DNA of 64,000 nt from Streptomyces naganishii JCM 4654 (GTDB lineage Bacteria; Actinomycetota; Actinomycetes; Streptomycetales; Streptomycetaceae), in NCBI RefSeq assembly GCF_014650575.1, contig NZ_BMVF01000019.1, positions 1 through 64,000 on the forward strand, written 5' to 3'. Positions 53,467 through 62,160 of the stretch are shown here, in pieces. Made by a program: the position numbers and the translations under genes. The stretch's first letter is position 1, and the number at the start of each line of letters is the position of its first letter. The notes under the pieces were generated by a model, which did no database searches, was not told the origin of the DNA, and saw only the letters and a list, made by a program, of their open reading frames with translations.

Positions 53467-53763
53467 TTACTCCTCCCCCAGGATCTGCGGCACCTTGAAA
53501 CGCTGCTGCTCCTGGGCCGGGGCGCCGGAGAGCGCCTGCTCGGGGGTGAGCGAGGGACGGACCTCGTCCGCGCGCATGACGTTCGTCAGCGGCAGCGGGT
53601 GGGAGGTCGGCGGTACGTCTTGGTCGGCGACCTCACTGACGCGGGCCACCGCGCCGATGATGTCGTCCAGCTGTCCCGCGAAGTGGTCGAGCTCTTCGGG
53701 CTTCAGCTCCAGACGCGCCAGCCGGGCGAGGTGGGCGACCTCCTCGCGCGTAATGCCAGGCAT
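53467..53763 (-). CDS. gatC: Asp-tRNA(Asn)/Glu-tRNA(Gln) amidotransferase subunit C
   Basis: A 98-residue scaffold subunit that wraps around GatA and GatB. It shows ITREEVAHLARLARLELKPE, the GQLDDIIGAVARVSEV helix and the DEVRPSLTPEQAL belt. ATG at 53763 with AGGA upstream. First gene of gatC-gatA-small ORF-gatB; the promoter must lie next to or within the 19-nt repeat array upstream. Confidence 0.95.
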   Translation of the reverse strand: MPGITREEVAHLARLARLELKPEELDHFAGQLDDIIGAVARVSEVADQDVPPTSHPLPLTNVMRADEVRPSLTPEQALSGAPAQEQQRFKVPQILGEE

Positions 53764-53858
53764 GCAGCGATCCTCTGGGGTGAGTGCGTGTGGTTTGGGG
53801 CCAATCCTATGGGGCGGGGCCGGGTACCCGTGAAACGGTTTCCCCGGCAGGGCGCGCG

Positions 53859-54504
53859 CCCTCCGACACGGGATGCGCGGCCCGCCCCGGCGCGCCCCCC
53901 GGGCCAGGGAGCGCCCCGCCCCGGCGCCCACCGGCCCGGCACGCGCCTCCCTGTACGGCGTTGCGTCTCCGGCCCGGAGTGCGTCTCTTGATACGGCGTT
54001 GCGTCCACAGCCCGGAGTACGTCTCCGGGTGCAGCGCTACGTCACGGGCCCAGAGTGTCCTCTCAGGCGCGCGCGTTCCCTGGTCCGACGCGCGGCCCCT
54101 GGCCCGACGCGCGGCCCCTGACACCGCGTGCGCGCCCGGCACGGCCAGAATCCCCCAGCGCGGCAGGCACTCCTAAGCACGGCATGCACCCCGAGCGTGG
54201 GACGTATCCCCGCGCCAGCGCGTATCCCCCGGTCTGCCCCGTGTTCCCCGGCCTCACGCGGGGTCGCCCGACGTGGCGCGCATCCCTCGCCCGGCGGCCC
54301 TCTCCGGCCGCGCGCGCATCTCGCGGCCCGGCGGGCGTCGTCCGGCACGGGCCCCCTGCCCTGGCCCGGCGGGTGTCCTCCAGCCCCGCGCACACGTCCT
54401 GGCCCGGCGGCCGGCGTCCGGTACCGGGTGCGGGCACCGACCTGGTGTATCCGCCGGAGCGGCGCGCATCCCTCCTCGTGCCGCGGCTGGCCGCTGGGGG
54501 CGCC
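53859..54504. repeat. Array of about 34 degenerate 19-nt tandem repeats, non-coding
   Basis: The gatC to RmdB-like gene spacer (53764-54541, 778 bp) is mostly a tandem array with a 19-nt period. From 53954 the sequence divides into 29 consecutive units to 54504, with only one 20-nt and one 18-nt unit. The motif CCCGGCGG recurs at 54290, 54327, 54365 and 54403 (37-38 apart), and near-identical 38-nt copies start at 53954 and 53992; units at 54087 and 54106 match at 16 of 19 positions. More degenerate units extend left to about 53859. Because 19 is not a multiple of 3 and no frame is shared, it is not a coding repeat. Function unknown. Confidence 0.75.
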
Positions 54505-54541
54505 TGCTCGTCCCGCCTCGGGTGGGGTTCCGAGGGGCGTG

Positions 54542-56797
54542 TTAGTCGTCGGTGGCTGCCGCGGGGAGGGCCGCTCGGGGGCGGACCCAGCCCCGGGAGC
54601 CGCGGGCGCGGAGCCAGGCCGTGGTCTCCTGGGGCGGCATCGCGGCCGCGACCAGCCAGCCCTGTACGGCGTCGCAGCCGAGGTCGCGCAGGCGCTCCCA
54701 GGTCTCGTCGTCCTCGACGCCCTCGGCGACGACGAGCAGGCCGAGCGAGTGGGCGAGGTCCACGGTGCAGCGGACGATCTCGGCGTCCTCGGTGTCGACC
54801 GCGAGCCGGGCCACGAAGGAGCGGTCGATCTTCAGCTCGCTGACCGGCAGCCGCCGCAGGTGCACCAGCGAGGAGTAGCCGGTGCCGAAGTCGTCCAGGG
54901 ACATCTTCACGCCGTGCCCGGTCAGCGCGTGCAGGGTGTCGGCGGCGCGCTGGGGGTCCTCGAGGAGCACGTGCTCGGTGATCTCCAGCTGGAGCGCGCC
55001 GGCCGGGACGCCGTGCCGGGCGAGCCGGGCGGCGACCGAGCCGGCGAAGCCGGGGGTGTGCACGTCGCGCGGGCTGACGTTGACCGCGACCGGCACGAAG
55101 AGCCCCTGTCCGCGCCACTCGGCGACCTGCCCGAGCGCGGTCTCCAGCACGTACTCCGTGAGGTGGGGCATCAGCCCCGAGGACTCGGCTATCGCTATGA
55201 ACTCGTCCGGCGGGACCTTGCCGCGCTCGGGGTGCACCCAGCGGACCAGCGCCTCCAGGCCGGCCACCTGGCCGTCGAAGCGGACCTTGGGCTGGTAGTG
55301 CAGCTCGACCTCGCGGGCGTCCAGGGCCCGGCGCAGATCGCCCAGCAGTCCGAGCCGGTCGGGGGTGTTGGAGTCCCGCTTGGACTCGTAGACCTCCACG
55401 CCCGTGCGGTCCCGCTTGGCCTGGTACATCGCCACGTCCGCCCGGCGCAGCAGGCCCTCGGCGTCCAGGGCGTGGTCGGGGAAGACGGCGACGCCGGCGC
55501 TGGCCTCCAGGACGAGGGTGAGCCCGTCCAGGTCGAGCGGCGAGCTGAGCGTGGTGACCAGGCCGCGCGCGATCCGGGTGGCCGAGGTGGTGGAGTCGGC
55601 GACCGGCAGTAACACGGCGAACTCGTCGCCGCCGAGCCGCGCGGCCTCCGCCCCGCGCGGGAGGGCGGCCCGCAGCCGGTCGGCTATCTGCAACAGCAGC
55701 CGGTCCCCGGCGAGATGACCGAGTGTGTCGTTGACCGACCGGAAGCGGTCGAGGTCGATCAGCATCAGGGCGGTCCGGGCGCCGATGCGTTCGGCGTCGT
55801 CGAGGGCGGTCCAGATGCGCTCCAGCAGCCACTGCCGGTTGGGCAGTCCGGTCAGCGGGTCGCGCAACTGCTCCTCGGCCCGGGCGCGGGCCATCCACAG
55901 GGTGGAGTCCAGGGCGATGAGCGGAATGGCGAACAGGGGCAGCAGGACCGGCTTGGCGGCGGCGACCACGCAGAGCAGGGGCGCGATGCCGAGCAGGGCG
56001 ACGGCGACCAGGCCCTGTCTGACCAGGACGGTGCGGGCCACGGTGGGCAGTCCCCCGGTGCGCGGCGCGCTGAGGTACCACAGCAGGGTGCGGGTGACCG
56101 CGAGGTAGACCGCCGCGGCCGACACCACCTCGAGCGCGGTGTACGCGGTCCAGCCGGCCGGGTACCAGGGCCGCTCCACGCTCGGCACGCGACCGAAGCC
56201 GCCGAGCACGAGGGCGGCGGCGCCGATGCCGACGATGTCCACCGCGCCGTGCAGCACGCCGGGCCGCCAGCGGTTGCGCCGGGCGATGCCGACCAGGACG
56301 ACCACGGTGAGGCTGACCATGCCGGCGGGCACCCAGCCGTAGAGCAGCAGCACGGCGAGGGTGAGGGCGGTGCCTGAGCCGGTGCCGCCCCACCAGCGGG
56401 CGCGGCCGAGCATGACGAGGTGGCCGACGATGATGCCGGTGAGCACGGCCAGCGACCAGCCGACCGTGTGGCAGGGGAAGAGCGCGTGGTGGCCGGCGAA
56501 GGCGCGGTAGAAGCCGGCGCCGAGGACGAGTCCCGCGGCCGCGACGACCGCGGCGGGCAGCACGGGCCGTGGGGTGTGCGCCCCGGGCCCGGCGTCGGCC
56601 GGTCCGGCGCCCTGTTCGGCGGCCGGCTGCGCTGAGGGGCGGACGTCCGCCGCGGTGTACTGTCCGGCGGGGCCGCCCGCCTGTCCCGTACGTCCCGGGG
56701 CGCCCGGGCGCTTGGGCGTCCGCTCCCGGCGCCCCCGCAGCGCGCCGGTGAGCCGGCGCAGCCGTGAGTGCGGGGCGGCGCTCTCGGTCGGTTCCAT
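54542..56797 (-). CDS. rmdB: Membrane GGDEF-EAL c-di-GMP enzyme (RmdB-like)
   Basis: A 751-residue protein: a disordered N-terminus (1-75), about six to seven membrane helices (80-290), GGDEF (about 310-475; RLGGDEFAVL, GGDEF at 389-393) and EAL (about 490-740). Unlike the CdgF-like protein, the EAL catalytic set is intact: Glu515 in LEALVRWVHPERG, LEITEHVLL, LDDFGTGYSSL, LKIDRSFV and VVAEGVED, so phosphodiesterase activity is expected. Architecture and position beside gatC/ligA match, from memory, S. coelicolor RmdB (SCO5495), which affects aerial mycelium timing. ATG at 56797 follows GAGGGA. The stop is TAA. Confidence 0.85.
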   Translation of the reverse strand: MEPTESAAPHSRLRRLTGALRGRRERTPKRPGAPGRTGQAGGPAGQYTAADVRPSAQPAAEQGAGPADAGPGAHTPRPVLPAAVVAAAGLVLGAGFYRAFAGHHALFPCHTVGWSLAVLTGIIVGHLVMLGRARWWGGTGSGTALTLAVLLLYGWVPAGMVSLTVVVLVGIARRNRWRPGVLHGAVDIVGIGAAALVLGGFGRVPSVERPWYPAGWTAYTALEVVSAAAVYLAVTRTLLWYLSAPRTGGLPTVARTVLVRQGLVAVALLGIAPLLCVVAAAKPVLLPLFAIPLIALDSTLWMARARAEEQLRDPLTGLPNRQWLLERIWTALDDAERIGARTALMLIDLDRFRSVNDTLGHLAGDRLLLQIADRLRAALPRGAEAARLGGDEFAVLLPVADSTTSATRIARGLVTTLSSPLDLDGLTLVLEASAGVAVFPDHALDAEGLLRRADVAMYQAKRDRTGVEVYESKRDSNTPDRLGLLGDLRRALDAREVELHYQPKVRFDGQVAGLEALVRWVHPERGKVPPDEFIAIAESSGLMPHLTEYVLETALGQVAEWRGQGLFVPVAVNVSPRDVHTPGFAGSVAARLARHGVPAGALQLEITEHVLLEDPQRAADTLHALTGHGVKMSLDDFGTGYSSLVHLRRLPVSELKIDRSFVARLAVDTEDAEIVRCTVDLAHSLGLLVVAEGVEDDETWERLRDLGCDAVQGWLVAAAMPPQETTAWLRARGSRGWVRPRAALPAAATDD

Positions 56798-56884
56798 TCC
56801 CGTCCCTCTCACAGCCGGCGGTGCCCACGCCACGCGGCCCGGTGCCCGACAACAACCCTCAACGGCTCCGCGCCGGAAAACCCT

Positions 56885-56911
56885 TCCCCGTGCTCACCAG
56901 GAGCACGGGGA
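56885..56911 (-). terminator. Terminator after ligA
   Basis: TCCCCGTGCTC (56885-56895), loop ACCAG, GAGCACGGGGA (56901-56911): a perfect 11-bp stem in the ligA to RmdB-like gene spacer, about 150 bases beyond ligA. Confidence 0.65.
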
Positions 56912-57059
56912 TGCCCCGACCGCAGTTGGGCACGGCAGGCGCACATCTCAACAGTAGGCCGCGGAAGGCTGTCTGGGGCAGCGGTCGTCGACGGTTGCCC
57001 GAATGCGACCCGGCCACCCGTATGCATCTGATATGCGCCGAACGAGTGGACTTCAACCG

Positions 57060-59261
57060 CTACTCACCGGTCGGAAGCGCGACTTCGGCCGCGGCCTGAG
57101 CGCCCCGCTCCAACAGGACCCCGAAACCCTCCTCGTTCAGAACCGGAACCTTGAGCTGCATCGCCTTGTCGTACTTCGATCCGGGGCTGTCACCGACCAC
57201 CACGAAGGAGGTCTTCTTCGAAACCGAACCGGTCACCTTCGCTCCCCGGCTCTGCAGCGCCTCCTTGGCGCCGTCGCGGGTGAAGTGCTCCAACGTGCCC
57301 GTGACCACGACCGTCAGTCCCTCCAGCGGGCGCGGCCCCTCGTCCTCGCCGGAGCTCTCCTCCTCCATGCGCACCCCGGCCGCCCGCCACTTGCGCAGGA
57401 TCTCCTGGTGCCAGTCCTCGGCGAACCACTCCTTGAGCGAGGCCGCGATGATCGGGCCGACGCCCTCGGTGCCGGCCAGCTCCTCCTCGGTGGCCTGCTC
57501 GATGCGGTCGACCGAGCGGAACTCACGGGCCAGCGCCTCGGCGGCCACCGGCCCGACGTGACGGATCGACAGTCCGGTGAGGACGCGGGCGAGCGGGCGC
57601 TGCTTGGCGGCGGAGATGTTCTCCAGCATGGCAAGCGCGTTCTTCTTCGGCTCGCCCTGCTGGTTGGCGAAGACCGTGGCGACCTTCTCCTCGCCGGTCT
57701 TCGGGTCCCGCTTGGGCAGACCGCTGTCCTGGTCCAGTACGTACGCCTTGATGGGCAGCAGTTGCTCGACGGTGAGGTCGAACAGGTCGCCCTCGTCCCT
57801 CAGCGGGGGCTCGGCCGGCTCCAGCGGCTGGGTGAGGGCGGCCGCGGCCACGTACCCGAAGTGCTCGATGTCCAGGGCCTTGCGGCCCGCGAGGTAGAAC
57901 AGCCGCTCGCGCAGCTGGGCCGGGCAGGACCGGGAGTTGGGGCAGCGCAGGTCGACGTCGCCCTCCTTCATCGGCCGCAGCGGCGTACCGCACTCGGGGC
58001 ACTCGGACGGCATCACGAACTCCCGCTCGCTGCCGTCGCGCAGGTCGACCACCGGGCCGAGGATCTCCGGGATGACGTCTCCGGCCTTGCGCAGCACGAC
58101 CGTGTCCCCGATCAGGACGCCCTTGGCCTTGACGACGTCCTGGTTGTGCAGGGTGGCGAACTCGACCTCGGAGCCGGCGACCGTGACCGGCTCGACCTGC
58201 GCGTACGGCGTGACGCGGCCCGTGCGGCCCACTCCCACGCGGATGTTGACCAGCTTGGTGTTGACCTCCTCCGGCGCGTACTTGTACGCGATGGCCCAGC
58301 GCGGGGCGCGGGAGGTCGAGCCGAGGCGGCCCTGGAGCGGGATCTCGTCGAGCTTGACCACGACCCCGTCGATCTCGTGCGCCACCGAGTGGCGGTTCTC
58401 GCCGTAGTAGGCGATGAACTCGCGGACGCCGTCGAGGCCGTCGACCACCTTGTTGTGCGGGGAGGTGGGCAGGCCCCAGGTGTGCAGCAGGTCGTAGGCC
58501 TGGGAGAGACGGGTCAGGCCCGTGAAGCCCTCCAGGGCGCCGATGCCGTGGACCACCATGTGCAGCGGGCGGGTGGCGGTGACGCGCGGGTCCTTCTGGC
58601 GCAGTGAACCGGCCGCCGCGTTGCGCGGGTTGGCGAACGGCTTGTCGCCGGCCGCGACCAGGCGCTCGTTGAGCTCGAGGAACTTCGACATCGGGAAGTA
58701 GACCTCGCCGCGGATCTCCACCAGGTCCGGGACCTCCTCGCCCCCCAGCCGGTCGGGGATCTCGGCGATGGTGCGGACGTTGGGCGTGATGTCCTCGCCG
58801 GTGCGGCCGTCGCCGCGGGTCGCCGCGCGCGTGAGCCGGCCGTGCTCGTAGGTGAGGTTGACGGCCAGGCCGTCGACCTTGAGCTCGCACAGGAAGTGGT
58901 ACGTCTGGTCGCCGAGCTCGCGGGCGACCCGGTCGGCCCAGGCGGCGAGGTCCTCGTCGTTGAAGGTGTTGTCCAGCGAGAGCATCCGCTCGCGGTGGCG
59001 GACGGCCGTGAACTCCGTCTCGTAGGAGCCCGCGACCTTCTGTGTCGGGGAGTCGGGGGTGCGCAGCTCCGGGTACTCCTCCTCCAGCGCCTGAAGGTCG
59101 CGCAGGAGCCGGTCGAACTCCGCGTCGCTGACGACGGGAGCGTCCTTGACGTAGTAACGGAAGCGGTGTTCCTCGACCTGCTCCGCGAGCTGCGCGTGCT
59201 TGTGGCGCGCCTCGGCGGGCACCGCTGTCTCGGCTTGCTGCTTGTCGCCGGCCACCGTCAT
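57060..59261 (-). CDS. ligA: NAD-dependent DNA ligase
   Basis: A 733-residue essential ligase sealing nicks in replication and repair. Domains in order: Ia (HRFRYYVKDAPVVSDAEFDR), adenylation with Lys128 in CELKVDGLAVNLTY, OB fold, a Cys4 zinc finger (CPECGTPL...CPNSRSCPAQ), HhH repeats (LSIRHVGPVAAEALA, GVGPIIAASLKEWF), and a C-terminal BRCT domain (LEGLTVVVTGTLEHFTRDGA). Slightly long for the family because of an acidic EESSGEDEGP linker before BRCT. ATG at 59261, directly after the MetE-like gene. Confidence 0.97.
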   Translation of the reverse strand: MTVAGDKQQAETAVPAEARHKHAQLAEQVEEHRFRYYVKDAPVVSDAEFDRLLRDLQALEEEYPELRTPDSPTQKVAGSYETEFTAVRHRERMLSLDNTFNDEDLAAWADRVARELGDQTYHFLCELKVDGLAVNLTYEHGRLTRAATRGDGRTGEDITPNVRTIAEIPDRLGGEEVPDLVEIRGEVYFPMSKFLELNERLVAAGDKPFANPRNAAAGSLRQKDPRVTATRPLHMVVHGIGALEGFTGLTRLSQAYDLLHTWGLPTSPHNKVVDGLDGVREFIAYYGENRHSVAHEIDGVVVKLDEIPLQGRLGSTSRAPRWAIAYKYAPEEVNTKLVNIRVGVGRTGRVTPYAQVEPVTVAGSEVEFATLHNQDVVKAKGVLIGDTVVLRKAGDVIPEILGPVVDLRDGSEREFVMPSECPECGTPLRPMKEGDVDLRCPNSRSCPAQLRERLFYLAGRKALDIEHFGYVAAAALTQPLEPAEPPLRDEGDLFDLTVEQLLPIKAYVLDQDSGLPKRDPKTGEEKVATVFANQQGEPKKNALAMLENISAAKQRPLARVLTGLSIRHVGPVAAEALAREFRSVDRIEQATEEELAGTEGVGPIIAASLKEWFAEDWHQEILRKWRAAGVRMEEESSGEDEGPRPLEGLTVVVTGTLEHFTRDGAKEALQSRGAKVTGSVSKKTSFVVVGDSPGSKYDKAMQLKVPVLNEEGFGVLLERGAQAAAEVALPTGE

Positions 59262-59270
59262 GTCCTCCCG

Positions 59271-60278
59271 TTACTCAGGGTTGTCCGCGAGCGATCTCGC
59301 CGCCCGGACGCAGTGGGCGAGCGCCCGGCGCGCGTACGCCGGGGAAGCGCCCGCGAGTCCGCACGCCGGGGTGACCGTGACCGACTGGGCGAGCAGCCCC
59401 GGCCGCAGTCCCAGCCTGCGCCACAGCGTCCTGACACCCATGACGCTACCGGCAGGGTCTGACAACGGGCCGTCCGTGGTGGGGACGACACCGGCGAGCA
59501 GCCGGGTGCCTCCCTCCACCGCTTCCCCGACCGCCTCGTCGTCACGCTCGGTGAGAAGCGAGAAGTCCAGGGAGACCGCGTCGGCGCCGGCCCGGCGCAG
59601 CAGGGCGATCGGCACGTCCGGGGCGCAGGAGTGGACCGCGACGGGCCCGGCGGTGTGCACCGCGACGACGTCCCGCAGGGTCGCCTCCACGGCCTGCCGG
59701 TCGACGGCCCGGTGGGTGCGGTAGCCGCTGGCGGTGCGCACCTGGCCGCGCAGGACCGCGGTGAGCGACGGCTCGTCGAGCTGGAGCACCACGCGCGCGC
59801 CGGGCACCCGCCGCGCGACCTCGGCCAGGTGCAGCCGCAGCCCCTCGGCGAGCGAGGCGGCGAGGTCCCGGCAGGCGCCGGGGTCGGACAGGACGGCCTC
59901 GCCGTTCCTCAGCTCCAGGTGGGCGGCGAGCGTCCAGGGGCCGACCGCCTGCACCTTGAGCGCGCCCTCGTAGCCCTGGGTGAACTCCTCCAGCGCGTCG
60001 AGGTCCTCGACCAGCCAGGACCGCGCGCGCCGGGTGTCCCGGCCGGGCCGGTCGCCGATCCGCCAGCCGCTGGGCTCCACGCGCGCGTACAGCTCGACGA
60101 GCATCCCCGCGGTGCGGCCGATCATGTCGGCGCCGGGGCCGCGGGCCGGCAGCTCGGGCAGGAAGGGGAAGTCCTCGAAGGTGCCGGTGACGGCCTTGGC
60201 GGCCTCCCGGGCGTCCTCGCCCGGCATGGATCCGACGCCGGTCGCGGGGCCGTACCTGAACTGGGTGTTCTCGCTCAC
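59271..60278 (-). CDS. MetE C-terminal-like protein (cobalamin-independent methionine synthase family)
   Basis: A 335-residue protein matching only the C-terminal, zinc-binding half of MetE. It opens FRYGPATGVGSMPGEDAREA; candidate zinc ligands are His and Cys in GPVAVHSCAPDVPI and Cys in VTVTPACGLAGASPAYARRA. Full MetE is about 750 residues, so this is a stand-alone core enzyme and may transfer methyl groups from a donor other than folylpolyglutamate. GTG start at 60278. Nine bases separate it from ligA, so ligA is probably cotranscribed with it. Confidence 0.8.
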   Translation of the reverse strand: MSENTQFRYGPATGVGSMPGEDAREAAKAVTGTFEDFPFLPELPARGPGADMIGRTAGMLVELYARVEPSGWRIGDRPGRDTRRARSWLVEDLDALEEFTQGYEGALKVQAVGPWTLAAHLELRNGEAVLSDPGACRDLAASLAEGLRLHLAEVARRVPGARVVLQLDEPSLTAVLRGQVRTASGYRTHRAVDRQAVEATLRDVVAVHTAGPVAVHSCAPDVPIALLRRAGADAVSLDFSLLTERDDEAVGEAVEGGTRLLAGVVPTTDGPLSDPAGSVMGVRTLWRRLGLRPGLLAQSVTVTPACGLAGASPAYARRALAHCVRAARSLADNPE

Positions 60279-60357
60279 CCGTGCAGTATGCCTCCGGCGG
60301 TTGTGCGGATTTACCGCGCCGTGGGATGCGGTACGGCCCTGGGTGCCGCGCCCCGGG

Positions 60358-60403
60358 CCCCGCTTCGGCCTGACGGCCTCGTCCTCGAACGCCGGACGGG
60401 CTG
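60358..60403 (-). repeat. Dispersed hairpin repeat, copy B
   Basis: On the minus strand it runs CAGCCCGTCCGGCGTTCG... to GCGGGG, matching 29217-29263 at about 45 of 47 positions. CCGGAC/GTCCGG forms a stem around the GGGCT segment. It is intergenic, between the SDR stop and the MetE-like start. Confidence 0.7.
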
Positions 60404-60444
60404 TCCGGTGTCACCCGGTGACCAGAGCGTGCCCCTGACGCGCC

Positions 60445-61134
60445 CTAGTTGCCCGGGCGGACCGTCAGGTCGTTGATCTCGGCGTCCCTGGGGAGGTCAA
60501 GGGCCGTGAGGATCGTCGTGGCGACCGACTCGGGGTCGATCCACTTCGCGGGGTCGTACTCCTTGCCCTCCTGCTGGTGGACCTTGGCCTGCATGGGGCT
60601 GGCGGTGCGGCCGGGGTAGACGGAGGTGACGCGGACGCCGTTCGCGTGCTCCTCCTGGCGCAGGGAGTCGGCCAGGGCCTTCAGGCCGTGCTTGGAGGCG
60701 GCGTAGGCGGACCAGCCGGCGTGGGCGTTCAGGCCCGCGCCGGAGTTGACGAACAGCACGTGACCGCGGGCGGCGCGCAGCTGGGGCAGGAAGTGGCGGG
60801 TCAGTTCGGCGGGGGCGACGAGGTTGACGTCGAGCTGGTGGCGCCAGGACTTGGGGGTCAGCTCGCCGACCGGACCGAGGTCCACCACGCCCGCGATGTG
60901 CAGCAGGGAGTCCACCCGGTCGGGCAGGCTCTGGTGCGAGAACGCCCAGGACAGCCGGCCGGGGTCGGCGAGGTCGCCGACCAGCGTCCGCGCGCCGGGG
61001 AACGCGGCCGCGAGCTCCTTGGCGCGGCCCGCGTCCCGCGCGTGCAGCACGAGTTCGTCCCCGCGCGCGTGCAGGCGGCGGGCGACGGCCGCGCCGATGC
61101 CGGAACCGGCCCCGGTGATCACATGTGTAGCCAT
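60445..61134 (-). CDS. Short-chain dehydrogenase/reductase
   Basis: A 229-residue SDR with the cofactor motif TGAGSGIGAAVARRL at the very start, NSGAGL in place of the NSSAG Ser region, and the catalytic YAASKHGLKALADSLR (Tyr, Lys); the usual NNAG motif is HIAGV. The start MATHVITG at 61134 is preferred because the Rossmann strand begins there; an alternative ATG is at 61143 and neither has a strong ribosome site. NADP preference is suggested by the Arg-rich region after the first helix. The substrate is unknown. Confidence 0.86.
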   Translation of the reverse strand: MATHVITGAGSGIGAAVARRLHARGDELVLHARDAGRAKELAAAFPGARTLVGDLADPGRLSWAFSHQSLPDRVDSLLHIAGVVDLGPVGELTPKSWRHQLDVNLVAPAELTRHFLPQLRAARGHVLFVNSGAGLNAHAGWSAYAASKHGLKALADSLRQEEHANGVRVTSVYPGRTASPMQAKVHQQEGKEYDPAKWIDPESVATTILTALDLPRDAEINDLTVRPGN

Positions 61135-61158
61135 GACCGCCATGCTCGCACCACGCGC

Positions 61159-61698
61159 TCAGTGCGCGGCGGGCGGCTCCTCGAGGTAGGCCAGCGCGGC
61201 CGCCGGCTCGTCCGCGAAGTACATGAGCTCGGACAGCGGCCGGGGCAGGAAGCCCTCCTCCTCCATCCGGCGGAACTGCTGCTGGAGTCCGTCGTAGAAG
61301 CCCGCGGTGTTCAGCAGCACGACCGGCTTGGCGGTGCGGCCGTGCTTCTTCAGCTCCAGGATCTCGGTGGCCTCGTCGAGCGTCCCGGTGCCGCCCACCA
61401 TGATGACGACGGCGTCCGCCTTCTCCAGCAGCAGCTTCTTGCGCTCGGCGAGGTCCCGCGCGATGACCATCTCGTCGGCGCCGGGCCGCGCCTTGGACGA
61501 CAGGAAGTCGACCGACACGCCGACCAGCCTGCCGCCGGCCTCCTGCACCCCGTCCGCGACCACCTTCATCAGCCCGGAGTCCGAGCCGCCCCACACCAGG
61601 GTGTGGCCGCCCTTGCCGAGCATCCGGGCGAAGTCCCGCGCGGGACGGGTGTAGCGGTCGTCGAGGTCGGCGGCGGAGAGGAAGACGCAGATGTTCAT
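61159..61698 (-). CDS. LOG-family (TIGR00730) protein, cytokinin riboside phosphoribohydrolase-like
   Basis: A 179-residue protein of the LOG family, many of which cleave nucleoside 5'-monophosphates to release the base. The start MNICVFLSAADLDDRYTRPA, GGSDSGLMKVVADGV and the phosphate motif VGGTGTLDEATEIL (family PGGxGTxxE; here the Pro position is Val) are visible, with ERKKLLLEKADAVV. ATG at 61698. It lies 24 bases upstream of the SDR on the same strand. Biological substrate in Streptomyces is unsettled. Confidence 0.87.
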   Translation of the reverse strand: MNICVFLSAADLDDRYTRPARDFARMLGKGGHTLVWGGSDSGLMKVVADGVQEAGGRLVGVSVDFLSSKARPGADEMVIARDLAERKKLLLEKADAVVIMVGGTGTLDEATEILELKKHGRTAKPVVLLNTAGFYDGLQQQFRRMEEEGFLPRPLSELMYFADEPAAALAYLEEPPAAH

Positions 61699-61773
61699 GC
61701 GGCCACGGTACGCGCGCGGGAAAGGTGTGCCGTACACGGGAAGAAGCCGGTCCGCGCGGGCGCTGTCCCCGGT

Positions 61774-62097
61774 ATGACCCAAGGACACACGATCACCATC
61801 GAGCAGAGCGGCGAGCACGTGCGCGTGGTGCACGGCGGCCAGGTCCTCGCGGAGAGCGACCGCGCCCTGGTGCTGCGCGAGACCGGCTGCCCCCCGCGTT
61901 ACTACCTGCCGCCCGAGGACGTGCGCCTCGACCTGCTGACCCCGTCGGACACGCACACCCACTGCCCCTTCAAGGGCGACGCGTCCTACTGGTCGCTGCC
62001 GGACGCGGCCGACCTGGTGTGGGCGTACCCCGAACCCAAACCGGACGTCGCCGCGATCAAGGGCCACCTCTGCTTCTACGAGGTGGAAGTCTCATGA
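61774..62097 (+). CDS. DUF427 protein
   Basis: A 107-residue single-domain DUF427 protein: VRVVHGGQVLAESDRALVLR, PRYYLPPEDVRLDLL, THTHCPFKGDASYWSL and WAYPEPKPDVAAIKGHLCFY are the family blocks. DUF427 proteins are small beta-sandwich proteins of unknown function frequent in actinomycetes. Divergent from the LOG gene across 75 bp. Confidence 0.9.
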   Translation: MTQGHTITIEQSGEHVRVVHGGQVLAESDRALVLRETGCPPRYYLPPEDVRLDLLTPSDTHTHCPFKGDASYWSLPDAADLVWAYPEPKPDVAAIKGHLCFYEVEVS

Positions 62098-62160
62098 ACA
62101 GCCCCGGCTTCGCCGTGTCGTGACCGATGAGTTGGGTGTCTTGCGGCAGTCTGCACGGGC

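Noticed and set aside
54037..54393. Long open frames through the 19-nt array, including one running into the RmdB-like region
   Set aside because: The 19-nt period shifts frame each unit, the frames lack ribosome sites and consistent codon bias, and they are explained by GC-rich DNA with few stops.
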